Position numbers and translations under genes: made by a program. This document shows, in pieces, positions 33,874 through 42,942 of a DNA stretch of 64,000 nucleotides. The number at the start of each line of letters is the position of its first letter. Position 1 is the stretch's first letter. The stretch is from NCBI RefSeq assembly GCF_900100765.1, contig NZ_FNFO01000001.1:186001-250000 (forward strand), in the 5' to 3' direction. The DNA is from Catalinimonas alkaloidigena (GTDB taxonomy: Bacteria; Bacteroidota; Bacteroidia; Cytophagales; Flexibacteraceae). The notes beneath the pieces are model-generated. The model was not told the DNA's origin. It ran no database searches and worked only from the letters and a program-made list of their open reading frames with translations.

Positions 33874-35340
33874 ATGCGTATTCTCCTCGGCGTAGACATC
33901 GGCACGACCAGCGTAAAAGTGCTGGCGAGTCACCCTTCGCATGCTCCTGTAGCCTCTTCGGAAGTAACGTACACGCTACTTCACCCTGAGCCCGATTTCC
34001 GTGAACAAGATCCCGATTTCATTCTGCAGTCGGTGGAAAAGGCCATCCGGGAGGTCGTACAAAAACTCGATGCCCCTCCGGCAGGCGTCTGTTTCAGTGC
34101 CGCCATGCATAGCGTGCTTGCGGTTGATGTAACGGGCAAGCCTTTAACGCACGCGATACTCTGGGCCGATACGCGCAGTACTTCGTACGCCGAACAACTG
34201 CGGAAATCGGCAGAGGGACATGCAATTTACGAGCGCACCGGTACGCCGATTCACCCGATGACGCCGCTGTGTAAGCTGGCCTGGTTGCGCGATCATGCCC
34301 CGGAAATCTTTCAGAAGGCGCATAAGTTCATCTCGCTGAAAGAGTATTTCTTCTATCGCTGGTTTGGGCATTACGTAGTCGATTACTCCATTGCGTCGGC
34401 CAGTGGGTTGTTTAACATCTGGCAACAGCGGTGGGACGAGGGCGCACTGGCGTGGGCGGGCATTCGGGCAGACCAGCTGTCCACTCCCCTGGCCACTACC
34501 CATTGCCTGAGGGGGCTGAAGCCAGAAGCGGCCCAAGCGCTGCACTTGCCCGCCGATACGCCGTTTGTCGTGGGATCGAGCGACGGGTGTATGGCCAATT
34601 TGGGTACGGGTGGGTTACGTGCCCAGGAGGCGACCCTGACCTTGGGCACCAGCGGTGCCATCCGGCTCTTCTCTACAAAAGCTACGGCCGATCCGAAGAT
34701 GCGGATTTTCGACTATCTACTGACCGACCGTTATCATTTGTTAGGTGGGCCTACCAATAATGGGGGCATTGTGCTCGACTGGGTGATGCAGAGCTTGTAT
34801 CCCGATCTACAGAACGATTATAACGCGTTGATGAAACGCGTGGCCGTCGTGCCCCCCGGTGCGGAAGGTGTGCTTTGCCTGCCTTACCTGAACGGAGAGC
34901 GTGCACCCTACTGGGATGGTGGTGCGGTTGGCATGTTCTGGGGCGTGCGTGGCACCCACACGCGCGACCACATGGCACGTGCTGCGTTGGAGGGAGTGAT
35001 GCTGAACATGTACCTGATTGGTCAGGCGCTGGAAGCCGTGGCAAGTCCGTTTGAAGCCATCCGGGCGGATGGTGGCATGCTGCGGACGGCTTTCATGGTA
35101 CAATTGCTGGCCGACGTCTTCGGGAAACCTGTTTATGCATCCGACTCGGTGCATGGGGCAGACCGGGGAGCGATCTTGCTGGGTGCGTGGGCGTTAGGCT
35201 GGATTGGCGAAGACGCTGATGAGATGAAAGGCACGGCGGCGTCTCACGTGGTGCACCCCAACGCAGAAAACCACCAACGCTATCAGCAACTTCTTCCCGT
35301 TTTCAAAGCATTGTATACGCGTCTTAGCGACCTGCCTTAA
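33874..35340 (+). CDS. gntK: Gluconokinase (FGGY family)
   Basis: 488 residues, the normal FGGY length. The N-terminal ATPase motif is LLGVDIGTTSVKVLAS. HAILWADTRSTSYAEQL carries the catalytic Asp region, TLTLGTSGAIRLF is the second phosphate motif, and LLGGPTNNGGIVLDWV and LPYLNGERAPYWD are typical of gluconate kinases rather than xylulose or glycerol kinases. It phosphorylates gluconate to 6-phosphogluconate in the cytoplasm. A GntP-type permease follows 32 bases downstream, which supports the substrate call. Confidence 0.88.
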   Translation: MRILLGVDIGTTSVKVLASHPSHAPVASSEVTYTLLHPEPDFREQDPDFILQSVEKAIREVVQKLDAPPAGVCFSAAMHSVLAVDVTGKPLTHAILWADTRSTSYAEQLRKSAEGHAIYERTGTPIHPMTPLCKLAWLRDHAPEIFQKAHKFISLKEYFFYRWFGHYVVDYSIASASGLFNIWQQRWDEGALAWAGIRADQLSTPLATTHCLRGLKPEAAQALHLPADTPFVVGSSDGCMANLGTGGLRAQEATLTLGTSGAIRLFSTKATADPKMRIFDYLLTDRYHLLGGPTNNGGIVLDWVMQSLYPDLQNDYNALMKRVAVVPPGAEGVLCLPYLNGERAPYWDGGAVGMFWGVRGTHTRDHMARAALEGVMLNMYLIGQALEAVASPFEAIRADGGMLRTAFMVQLLADVFGKPVYASDSVHGADRGAILLGAWALGWIGEDADEMKGTAASHVVHPNAENHQRYQQLLPVFKALYTRLSDLP

Positions 35341-35372
35341 CTAGACTTCTCACCTTAAACCTACTTTCACCC

Positions 35373-36689
35373 TTGCCGCTGCTCATCGTTTTCCTGGGGA
35401 TCATGGCACTTCTGCTGCTCATGCTCCGGTTCCGTCTCAACGCTTTTATTGCACTCACCTTAGTTTCTCTGGCCGTTGGGGTGGCCGAGGGCATGTCGCC
35501 TCCCGAAGTCGTCACCTCCATCGAAAATGGGATCGGAAGCACACTGGGCTCGTTAGTCCTGATTCTAGGGTTCGGCTCGATGTTGGGGGTGCAATTGGCA
35601 GAAAGTGGGGCGGCACAACGGATTACGTCCGGCTTGATTCGCCGTTTTGGTCCTAAACATGTACAGTGGGCTGTGGTCTTAACGGGGTTCATTGTCGGCA
35701 TTCCCATGTTTTACGCAGCCGGCTTTGTGGTGCTGATTCCCATTATCTTCACGCTAGCGGCCACCACCCGACTTCCGTTGTTGTACGTAGGGATTCCGAT
35801 GGTGGCTTCACTGTCGGTCACCCATGGATTTTTGCCTCCACACCCGGGGCCAACGGCCATTGCGGTGATCTACAAGGCCGACATTGGTTTGACGTTAGTA
35901 TACGGTATTCTGTTGGCCATTCCTACCATCATTCTGGCCGGGCCGTTCTTTGCGCGCACACTGGGACGCATCAAAGCGCAACCGCCGGCCAATCTCTTTG
36001 ATTTGCGCGAACGTACCGAGGACGAGCTTCCTTCGATGGGAGTCAGTCTGTTTACTGCCCTGGTGCCGGTTGTCTTGATTGCCGTGGCGGCCGTCGCTGA
36101 TTTGTTGATGCCCGCGGAATCGCCCGTGCGGCAACTGATTGATTTTCTGGGTAACCCGAGCGTGTCGCTTCTGCTGGCCATCCTGATTGCCATCTATACG
36201 CTGGGGCTCCGGCGGGGTCGGAAAATAGGCGAGATTATGGATTCGCTGGTCGAAGCTGTAAAGAGCATCGCCATGATTCTGTTCATCATCGGGGGCGGCG
36301 GGGCGTTCAAGCAGGTACTAATCGACAGTGGGGTAGGCGATTATTTAACGGAACAGCTGCAAGATACCAGCCTATCGCCGTTGTTGCTGGCCTGGGGAAT
36401 CGCGGCCGTGTTGCGCATCGCGTTGGGTTCGGCAACCGTTGCGGCGCTTACTACGGCGGGACTGGTATTGCCGCTGATCGAAGCCGGCTCTGTCAGTCCT
36501 GAACTGATGGTCCTGGCCACCGGAGCCGGTAGCTTGACGCTTTCGAACGTGAATGATTCGGGCTTCTGGATGTTCAAAGAGTACTTTGGCCTCAGCGTGG
36601 GGCAGACGTTCGCGTCCTGGTCGGTGATGGAAACAATCGTTTCGGTGATCGGACTACTCGGTGTCTTGCTGTTAGATCTATGGGTCTGA
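35373..36689 (+). CDS. gntP: GntP-family gluconate:H+ symporter
   Basis: 438 residues from a TTG at 35373, with about twelve hydrophobic helices. IENGIGSTLGSLVLILGFGS MLG-type start, FYAAGFVVLIPIIFTLAAT, THGFLPPHPGPTAIAVIYKA and VAALTTAGLVLPLIEAG are blocks of the GntP/CitMHS-like permeases. It imports gluconate across the inner membrane and supplies the upstream gluconokinase; the two form an operon. Its stop abuts the end of the convergent DUF6624 gene with no bases between them. Confidence 0.88.
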   Translation: MPLLIVFLGIMALLLLMLRFRLNAFIALTLVSLAVGVAEGMSPPEVVTSIENGIGSTLGSLVLILGFGSMLGVQLAESGAAQRITSGLIRRFGPKHVQWAVVLTGFIVGIPMFYAAGFVVLIPIIFTLAATTRLPLLYVGIPMVASLSVTHGFLPPHPGPTAIAVIYKADIGLTLVYGILLAIPTIILAGPFFARTLGRIKAQPPANLFDLRERTEDELPSMGVSLFTALVPVVLIAVAAVADLLMPAESPVRQLIDFLGNPSVSLLLAILIAIYTLGLRRGRKIGEIMDSLVEAVKSIAMILFIIGGGGAFKQVLIDSGVGDYLTEQLQDTSLSPLLLAWGIAAVLRIALGSATVAALTTAGLVLPLIEAGSVSPELMVLATGAGSLTLSNVNDSGFWMFKEYFGLSVGQTFASWSVMETIVSVIGLLGVLLLDLWV

Positions 36690-37670
36690 TCAGTCGGCGA
36701 TGACAGAAATCATCTCACGTCGCGTGTAAGAAGCCTGCAGGGACTGCAAGAACTCGTCCAGTGGGGGGAGTCCCATCGATTCCCGACGGCGATCTACTTT
36801 GTGTTCCTTTTGAATCGGGAGCACTTCAAACTGCCGCGTCTGAGGATTGAAGGCGTACTGGGAACCGTACAGTTGAGGCTTCCCTTGCTGCACCAGAATC
36901 AGATCTTCCATTTCGGCCAGTTGTTGCCAGGTCGCATCGCCGTGCCGTGCAGCACTGCGCAACGTAGAGAGGTACTTGGTTTGGATTTCAAGAGGCGCAC
37001 GGGTAAGAAGCCGACACACAATGGCACTGGCCTGAGGACCGGTTTGCTCGGCCGTAGGCCAGCCGTGGGCGTCGAGTAAGGCAACCACCTTGTCTACATT
37101 CTGTTGGTCGTTCTGCTCAATCTGTGTCATCAAGGTCGACCATGCTTCGGAATACCGTCCGGTTGCGGTTTCTACCGAGTCAATCAGGCGACGGTACTGC
37201 TGGTCGGCTTCGTCGAGCGCTTCCAGTTCGCTTCTATAAGAGGGATTGGCAGCGGCCTCCCACTGGTGGACACGTTGTGTCAGGTTTTCGAGCAATGAAG
37301 CCCAGCGCGCGTCGTCATGTAACGGGCGAAGGTCACTATCTTCCTGAAGCCTCTCCAGGTCGATCCATCCCCCCCTTACTGCCGACTGCAGGTGCTGAAA
37401 CGCTAGATCGGTATGGCCAATGACCGCCCGTGAACAGGCTGCATCGTACAATTGCTGTGCTGTGGGTGTTTGCAACGTGAAGGCACGTTCGTACAACATA
37501 GCTGATTCTTCGTACGACTCAATCAGGTAAGCCGACTCGGCTTGGCTGATCAGGGTATAAAAACTAGGAGAAGCTTCGGCTATGGTTGCGGTGAGGCCAG
37601 AAGTAGTCGATTGGGCGAAAACGGAAGAACTGGCTACAGCAAACAGGAAAATGGCACAGGTTTTTTGCAT
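36690..37670 (-). CDS. Secreted TPR/DUF6624 protein
   Basis: 326 residues with a signal peptide (MQKTCAIFLFAVASSSVFAQ). Residues about 38-130 hold TPR-like helices (ESAMLYERAFTLQTPTAQQL, HLQSAVRGGWIDLERLQEDS). The C-terminal half has VVALLDAHGWPTAEQTGPQA, then LSTLRSAARHGDATWQQLAE MEDLI-type helices and QGKPQLYGSQYAF, which match DUF6624 (H-G-W and KPQLYGSQ motifs). DUF6624 has no established activity. Single gene, periplasmic. Confidence 0.8.
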   Translation of the reverse strand: MQKTCAIFLFAVASSSVFAQSTTSGLTATIAEASPSFYTLISQAESAYLIESYEESAMLYERAFTLQTPTAQQLYDAACSRAVIGHTDLAFQHLQSAVRGGWIDLERLQEDSDLRPLHDDARWASLLENLTQRVHQWEAAANPSYRSELEALDEADQQYRRLIDSVETATGRYSEAWSTLMTQIEQNDQQNVDKVVALLDAHGWPTAEQTGPQASAIVCRLLTRAPLEIQTKYLSTLRSAARHGDATWQQLAEMEDLILVQQGKPQLYGSQYAFNPQTRQFEVLPIQKEHKVDRRRESMGLPPLDEFLQSLQASYTRREMISVIAD

Positions 37671-38014
37671 GCCGATACAAGGCTAGGTAGAAAGATAATG
37701 GGCTTTAAAACAGCGAATAAACCTACTGAAAGGTTTATTCGTGGTGGTTGTGTATGGACAAAACTACAGGAAATTTAGTACAGATTTTCGCTCTTTTTTG
37801 CGAATAATTCGACACTGAACAAAAGAGGACAGATCTGTGCGACTACTGCGCTAATTTCGCCTTCAGGTCCGGTAAATTGTACAAAAAAGTCATTGCATCA
37901 CGCAAAAACACGGACTGACCGGCTCAAGAAGAAGAAAGCTTTTTGAATCAAAATAACATTATGTACTCGATTGTGTTGAAATAGTACATCACAATCGAGT
38001 ACCTGACCGGATTT
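37671..38014. other. Intergenic region between the DUF6624 and dodecin genes
   Basis: 344 bases, AT-rich, with no open frame resembling a gene. The region 37700-37960 shows only A/T runs. Its right end holds the hairpin listed separately, which probably ends the dodecin transcript. Confidence 0.6.
37963..38002 (-). terminator. Hairpin downstream of dodecin
   Basis: Perfect 13-bp arms (37963-37975 GTACTCGATTGTG and 37990-38002) with a 14-base loop, starting 13 bases past the dodecin stop. On the minus strand it is followed by ATAATGTTATTTT, a T-rich though broken tract. Confidence 0.65.
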
Positions 38015-38236
38015 CTAAGCTTGATCGGCCGATAGGGCGTCCAGTTCAAACGAAATCTGTGCGTTTACACCATAGGAAGTGATTTTGCTATCCTTGACGT
38101 GCGCTTTCATCTCCTTGATGTAAATCGAGTGGATGTTCCGAATGGATTTGCTGGCTTCGGTTACGGCGTTCTGGGCAGCTTCGTCAAAACCTTTTTCAGA
38201 CCAGGCAATCACTTCGATAACTTTGACAATAGACAT
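38015..38236 (-). CDS. Dodecin family protein
   Basis: 73 residues with the dodecin pattern VKVIEVIAWSEKGFDEAAQN AVTEA, IRNIHSIYIKEMKAHVKDSK and ITSYGVNAQISFEL. Dodecins form hollow dodecamers that store flavins or related cofactors in the cytoplasm. The Trp at position 12 occupies the flavin-stacking site of bacterial dodecins. Single gene with a hairpin terminator behind it. Confidence 0.92.
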   Translation of the reverse strand: MSIVKVIEVIAWSEKGFDEAAQNAVTEASKSIRNIHSIYIKEMKAHVKDSKITSYGVNAQISFELDALSADQA

Positions 38237-38310
38237 GGGGATGGGAGGTTAGGTAGAACATGTGTGCTATCTACTACGCATCAGTCGTCAAGGGGTTGGC
38301 AAATGCATAA

Positions 38311-38347
38311 AAAAAGGCCATCCGTTCGGATGACCTGCCCTTAAAAA
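38311..38347 (-). terminator. Terminator of the DUF4136 gene
   Basis: Stem GGTCATCCG/CGGATGGCC on the minus strand (one mismatch, 3-base loop) followed by seven T. It lies about 20 bases past the stop of the 38357-38956 gene. Confidence 0.8.
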
Positions 38348-38356
38348 GTGATTTAA

Positions 38357-38956
38357 TTACTCGTTACTCGCCATGCCTTTGGCGTTGTAGTTGTATTCAT
38401 CCATCACCATGTGGACGGCTTCGGCTACTTCGTCTTTGTCAAGGTCGAAAACGTTACCGTCGATCAGACCGGACGCATACCCTTGCCACACTACTTCGTC
38501 GGTTTTGTTATCAATCAAGTGCACAATCAATGTTCCGGCATCGAACTTATAACGAACGCGATCTTCCGGCTCGCGAATCTCATCGCCGAAGTAATTTGTA
38601 CCGAAGCCTTCATAGCCTGTGAACTCTGTAGGCGCATCAAATACGCGAAAGCTCACAATCAGATCGGGGTTGCTCGCGACCTGTTCGTATCCCCGTGCCT
38701 CCATTTCGTAAGCGAGGTCGGAGATGATGCGCGACTTCAATACCAAATCGTTGAGGGCGAAAATGGAGTTTGGCTCCTGAAGCTGCACCGACCAACTGTA
38801 GGTGCTGTACTGATCAAAGTCGTGGTTGGGTTGCTCGTCTGAAGCGACAATTACGCCCCCTTCACGGGTCGGTACGTCTGTCGCTGGGGAGGCATTTTGT
38901 GCCATAACTCCACATGAAAGCAAGGTAGCCATTGAGAATAATGCTAGGAATTTCAT
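38357..38956 (-). CDS. DUF4136 family lipoprotein
   Basis: 199 residues. MKFLALFSMATLLSCGVMAQ gives a signal with Cys in a lipobox-like LLSC, so it may be lipidated. The body NHDFDQYSTYSWSVQLQEPN, LAYEMEARGYEQVASNPDLI, FDAGTLIVHLIDNKTDEVVW QGYASG-type end is the DUF4136 layout seen in small envelope lipoproteins across Gram-negative bacteria. No biochemical role is established. Monocistronic, with a terminator directly downstream. Confidence 0.85.
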   Translation of the reverse strand: MKFLALFSMATLLSCGVMAQNASPATDVPTREGGVIVASDEQPNHDFDQYSTYSWSVQLQEPNSIFALNDLVLKSRIISDLAYEMEARGYEQVASNPDLIVSFRVFDAPTEFTGYEGFGTNYFGDEIREPEDRVRYKFDAGTLIVHLIDNKTDEVVWQGYASGLIDGNVFDLDKDEVAEAVHMVMDEYNYNAKGMASNE

Positions 38957-39071
38957 ATCAAAAAGTGTTTAATTCACAATAAGATTCTCATTATTGACTA
39001 CGGGAGCTTTCCTGATCATGTTTTGATCAATTTAAATTTTTTGAAAGTTGCTCTGAGAGACACGGTAAGTC

Positions 39072-39665
39072 CTACGAGGCTTTTGGCGTCTGATAGTAGT
39101 AATACAAAAGCACCTTTTCCAAGGCCAGCCGAATGGCCGTATTGATGGGATGGCGTTGCTCGCTCAAAGTCGGATCAATCGCGTACAGCTTCATATAATA
39201 GTCGCGTATCATGGGGACACGCCCGCCCGCGTCGATCCACGCCTGCGTCTGTTGGTACGCCTCCGCTTTTTCCTCCTTCAAAAGTTTGCAGGTAGCCAGC
39301 AACGGTTTGCCGTACTTGTTCAGGTTGGCCGCAAACCCAAAGAGGCGACAAACCAGCCCTCGGTACGCGTAATGCTCACAATTTCCTTTGCCTTGCAGGG
39401 TGCCGAACGGGTTGAAAAGTTTGCAGAGCGGATCGGCATCCGAGGTTTCGAGACGGTCTAGCCACGCTTCGGCGGTCCCCGTCTGGTACCAGTGGTATGC
39501 CAACGGAATCATTTCCAGCACGGTCGCCTCAATGTCCGGTTTCTTACAGCACTCGCCGCAGCCTGTCAGGCAGCGCAGCGGGGTTTGGTTTTGGAATTGG
39601 CGTAGCTCGCCTTCTAACGCGTGGAATACCGCTTCCACAGCTTTCACTTTTTGGGGGATGGACAT
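39072..39665 (-). CDS. YkgJ-family cysteine-cluster protein
   Basis: 197 residues. LRCLTGCGECCKKPDIEATV holds the C-x3-C-x2-CC cluster of the YkgJ (CxxCxxCC) family. Further cysteines in CKLF, GNCEHYAYRGLVCRLFGFAA and ATCKLLKE complete the metal-binding set. Members are thought to bind zinc or an iron-sulfur cluster; the reaction is not settled. Cytoplasmic. It sits upstream of the DUF4136 gene on the same strand, with 115 bases between. Confidence 0.85.
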   Translation of the reverse strand: MSIPQKVKAVEAVFHALEGELRQFQNQTPLRCLTGCGECCKKPDIEATVLEMIPLAYHWYQTGTAEAWLDRLETSDADPLCKLFNPFGTLQGKGNCEHYAYRGLVCRLFGFAANLNKYGKPLLATCKLLKEEKAEAYQQTQAWIDAGGRVPMIRDYYMKLYAIDPTLSEQRHPINTAIRLALEKVLLYYYYQTPKAS

Positions 39666-39738
39666 GAAAATGGGTGAAAAAAGCGCGCGAAGTTAGAGGG
39701 TGGGAAGTGTTCTGCAAGCGCGGACGACGGAAATATTT

Positions 39739-41517
39739 TCAGAGCACCAGGCAGGCCTTCTCACGGAGCTGGCGGAGGTGCTGTTGGGTGCGCAATCCTT
39801 CGAGGGTGGCCGGTACGCTGGTCAGGATCGTATCGGCACAGAGGAAGATAACTTTGGTCTTCGCACGACTGATGGCGACGTTCAGGCGCGGGGCGGAGAA
39901 CAAAAATTCGCTGACGTCGGCAATGTAGTCCGGATCGGACGTGGCGTACGAGACAATGACCAATTCCACACTCTGGCCCTGCACGCGTTCTACGGTGTCG
40001 ATGATCGGCGTGTGTCGCAGGTCCGGGTACTGTTTGTGCAGTTGATTGCCAATGGCGACGATCTGGCGGCGATACGGCGTGACCACCGCGACGTCGTGCG
40101 GCGTCAGGCCCCCGCGCAGGCAGGTGCCGATCAGGCGGGCGGTCAGGTCGGCTTCGTACGGATTGGTCTGGCGGTGCAGTCGCCCCGGCGAGCGCACCCA
40201 CGCGAACGACACGTCGGGGGCCAATAGCTGATCGAGAGGCGCTTCGGCTTCTACCGACAATTGCCGGAAGGTTCGGGCCCGGTTCCAGTCGCCCGGTTTC
40301 AGGAACACCACGCCCTGCGCATCGCGGTAAAACAGGTCGCCCACCAGTTCGGTTAGGCGGCGGTTCATGCGGTACGTGATGTCGAGGGGCGTAAAGTGGT
40401 CGGGATGGTGACGGGCGATGTGCTCCAGAATTGATACCGAAAGGGCGTGGTCGCCCAGCTCTTCCTGAAAAATGGGTGGCATTTGTTTCGGATCGCCGAA
40501 CAACAGAACGCTGGGAGCACCCAACGTGCCGGTCAGGGCGCCGAGGGCCAGGGGCATCTGACTCGCTTCATCGATCAGCACCACGTCGGGGCGGTAAATC
40601 GCTTCGTCGCGGGCCAGGGCGAACAGCGCCGAATAAAAACTAAAACCGGTGACGGTGGCGTGCTGCACATCGCCGCTTCGCCAGAGGCGTTCGAATTCGC
40701 GAAATCGGCACCGCATCAGACGCGAGGGGAGGTCCAGTGCCTTGAGCGGATCACCGATCTTAACGACGTCGCGCTCCGGGTGCAGGGCTTTGATCTCGGT
40801 CAGCGCGTGGTTCACGGCCTGGTGGGTATGCGCCACGATGGCAACGCGGAATCCGGATTCGGCCAACACGTGGGCAATCACCGACAAGACTTTCGTTTTG
40901 CCGGTGCCGGGCGGGCCCTGCACGGCGAAGACTCCCGGCCGCTGCACACTGCGACACACGGCCCGGTACTGCGACGGATTAAGTTGGGTTTGGTGTTCGG
41001 CCAGAAAAGCATCGACCTGTTGCCGGACGGTTGCTTCGTCGGGAGCATCGGGGGGAAGGGTCGGGGTGCGTTGATAAAATAGCGTCGAAAAGAAAGGCCA
41101 GCCCGCACTGCCCGGCATCAGCCGTTCGCGAATCAGCTTGGCGACTCGCCAGCCCATGTCGAACGGCACTTCTTCCAGCCGCCACGCCGCCTGCGACGAA
41201 AGACCGTCGAACCGTTCGCCGTAGCCCGCGCGCAGGGTAATGGTGGTCGCGTCCATTCCCACCACCTCCACCTTGATTTTTTGCTGCCCGTCCGTCAGAA
41301 TCACCTGATCGCCCATCTTGAACTTGGTCAGGTTCGTGGTGTAACGGAACGTCGCGGTATGCAAGTCGCAGCCGACCAGCCGCAGGTTCGACAGGATGAC
41401 GCCGTCTTCTTCCAGCCCCTCCAGCGTAATGAGTTGGTTGGTCAGTTGACCCTCCAGCCCGGCCGCCGTCTCCTGGTAGATGTAATCGATCAGGGATTGG
41501 GGCGTGATGGTGTTCAT
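39739..41517 (-). CDS. Superfamily 1 (UPF1/DNA2-like) helicase, partner of the TM0106 nuclease
   Basis: 592 residues. An N-terminal region of about 190 residues with an OB/barrel-like character (LTKFKMGDQVILTDGQQKIK) precedes the helicase core. Motif I is QGPPGTGKTKVL (about 200-208), motif Ia AIVAHTHQAVNHA, motif II VVLIDEASQMPLA, motif III LFGDPKQMPP, motif IV TYRMNRRL, motif V VERVQGQSVELVIVSYAT and motif VI LNVAISRAKTKVI. It translocates on nucleic acid using ATP. Its ATG overlaps the stop of the nuclease gene by four bases. In many bacteria the same two modules are fused in one protein. Confidence 0.9.
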   Translation of the reverse strand: MNTITPQSLIDYIYQETAAGLEGQLTNQLITLEGLEEDGVILSNLRLVGCDLHTATFRYTTNLTKFKMGDQVILTDGQQKIKVEVVGMDATTITLRAGYGERFDGLSSQAAWRLEEVPFDMGWRVAKLIRERLMPGSAGWPFFSTLFYQRTPTLPPDAPDEATVRQQVDAFLAEHQTQLNPSQYRAVCRSVQRPGVFAVQGPPGTGKTKVLSVIAHVLAESGFRVAIVAHTHQAVNHALTEIKALHPERDVVKIGDPLKALDLPSRLMRCRFREFERLWRSGDVQHATVTGFSFYSALFALARDEAIYRPDVVLIDEASQMPLALGALTGTLGAPSVLLFGDPKQMPPIFQEELGDHALSVSILEHIARHHPDHFTPLDITYRMNRRLTELVGDLFYRDAQGVVFLKPGDWNRARTFRQLSVEAEAPLDQLLAPDVSFAWVRSPGRLHRQTNPYEADLTARLIGTCLRGGLTPHDVAVVTPYRRQIVAIGNQLHKQYPDLRHTPIIDTVERVQGQSVELVIVSYATSDPDYIADVSEFLFSAPRLNVAISRAKTKVIFLCADTILTSVPATLEGLRTQQHLRQLREKACLVL

Positions 41518-42890
41518 ACGCGTACGGGCAGGGACGCCAGATTTTCGTGCAGCCAGCGCGCCACTTCAGTTAAGGTTTCCAGGCGTTGCCGGGCGTATTC
41601 TTCCGCCGTGAGGGACGTGTTTGCGGTGTCGCGCAGGGCGAAATACTCCTGATCGCCACGCAGGTAGGCATGCAATTCGCCCAGTTCCAGGCCGGGCAGC
41701 GGCGCGTGAACGTATTTTTCAATGAAGGAAAAGACATCGAACAGCGTGACGAGGTCCAGTTGCTTCGTTTGGCGGAGGATTTTCCGTAGCGTGGCGTAAT
41801 CCAACCCGTAGAGGATCAGCCGGCGGTTTTGCAGTTTGGTGGGGAGTTCGAACTGCGGTTGTTCCCACTCGTCGTAAGTGATGGGCGCACGGTACGTATT
41901 TTGCCCGATCCTGTACACCAACGCGATGGCCCGGTAGCCTTCCGGTTGTTTTTTCAGTTCCAGCGTAGCCAGAGCCGTTTTCCGGAACAGGTCGTCCCGC
42001 AGTTTCTTCCGAAACAGCACCCGTCCCTGCCGCAGTCGCTCGATAGCCTCGCGGCTCCGCTGAATCTCCACGTCCGAAAACTCCAGTTCTTCCAGTTGCG
42101 CATCCGAACAGAGGGCCAGGTCGCGCCAGGTGTGCAACCCGTGCGCTTTCAAATGCGCGAGGCGGTGCGCACCGAGGTCGGGGAGAAGCGACAGGCTGTC
42201 GGCGGCCTGGACGCGCGGCATGCACTCGTACCGGTACTGGCAGGTCATGCAATTGCGGCTCAGCACCGGCGGATGCTTTTCGTTGAGTTCCTCCCAGGCT
42301 AGCCGCCGCACCGCCATCAGGTCGTAGTACGTTTCCCGCAGGATCGTCTCCACCAGCGCCACTTCCACTTCCTCGCGTCGTCCGTCGCCCATGATCAGGA
42401 ACGCCCGTTCGGGGGCAGTGCCCTGCAGGCCGGTCAGCAACCGGCTGTACCAGCCGATTTGCAACAGGTTGTGCAACGTCACGGTTTTCGAACTTTTGAT
42501 GTCGCCCACCTGGTAGAGATGCCCCAGCCGGTAGCCCGGCCCGCTGGCCACGCGCTCCAGGATGTCGGCAACGCCCACGCGCTCGGGGCCGAGCAGTTGC
42601 GCCTGCAAAATTACCGGCTCGCCGCCGCGCATGGCCTTTTCGGTCTGCACCAGCCGTTCGGCTTCGGTCTGTCCCGTCACCTCAAACGCCCCGGCGTACT
42701 GCCGTTCGATCACCTCCTTTTCGTACTGCAATCCTTCCTGTTGCATCGCGCGCAGCGCCAGCGGCACCGGCGCCTTCAGGGCCGAGGTCGCGTGGTAGTT
42801 GAACCAGGCTTTGCGGGGGCAGTTTAAATACGCGCCAAACTGGTGACCGTTGGTCGGTTTGGGCTGGGGACGAAACGCGTCGGGGTGCAT
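41514..42890 (-). CDS. TM0106-family RecB-like nuclease with putative Fe-S cluster
   Basis: 458 residues from the ATG at 42890; a start 28 codons upstream lacks family residues. It is a PD-(D/E)XK nuclease: GVADILERV gives the first acidic residue (D109), VGDIKSSKTVTLHNLLQIGW gives D130-x-K132 and the Q of RecB motif III (Q144). Cys24 (LNCPRKAW) with Cys214, Cys217 and Cys223 (RNCMTCQYRYEC) matches the Cas4/AddB iron-sulfur cluster layout. The C-terminal half carries helix-hairpin-helix-like and RNase-H-like (TM0106) segments. It overlaps the helicase gene, so the pair should act together in DNA processing or repair. Confidence 0.88.
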   Translation of the reverse strand: MHPDAFRPQPKPTNGHQFGAYLNCPRKAWFNYHATSALKAPVPLALRAMQQEGLQYEKEVIERQYAGAFEVTGQTEAERLVQTEKAMRGGEPVILQAQLLGPERVGVADILERVASGPGYRLGHLYQVGDIKSSKTVTLHNLLQIGWYSRLLTGLQGTAPERAFLIMGDGRREEVEVALVETILRETYYDLMAVRRLAWEELNEKHPPVLSRNCMTCQYRYECMPRVQAADSLSLLPDLGAHRLAHLKAHGLHTWRDLALCSDAQLEELEFSDVEIQRSREAIERLRQGRVLFRKKLRDDLFRKTALATLELKKQPEGYRAIALVYRIGQNTYRAPITYDEWEQPQFELPTKLQNRRLILYGLDYATLRKILRQTKQLDLVTLFDVFSFIEKYVHAPLPGLELGELHAYLRGDQEYFALRDTANTSLTAEEYARQRLETLTEVARWLHENLASLPVRV

Positions 42891-42942
42891 GTCCACTAAT
42901 GTACGCAGGTCAAAAGCGCTTTCGCAAGTGACGGAGGGGCGG

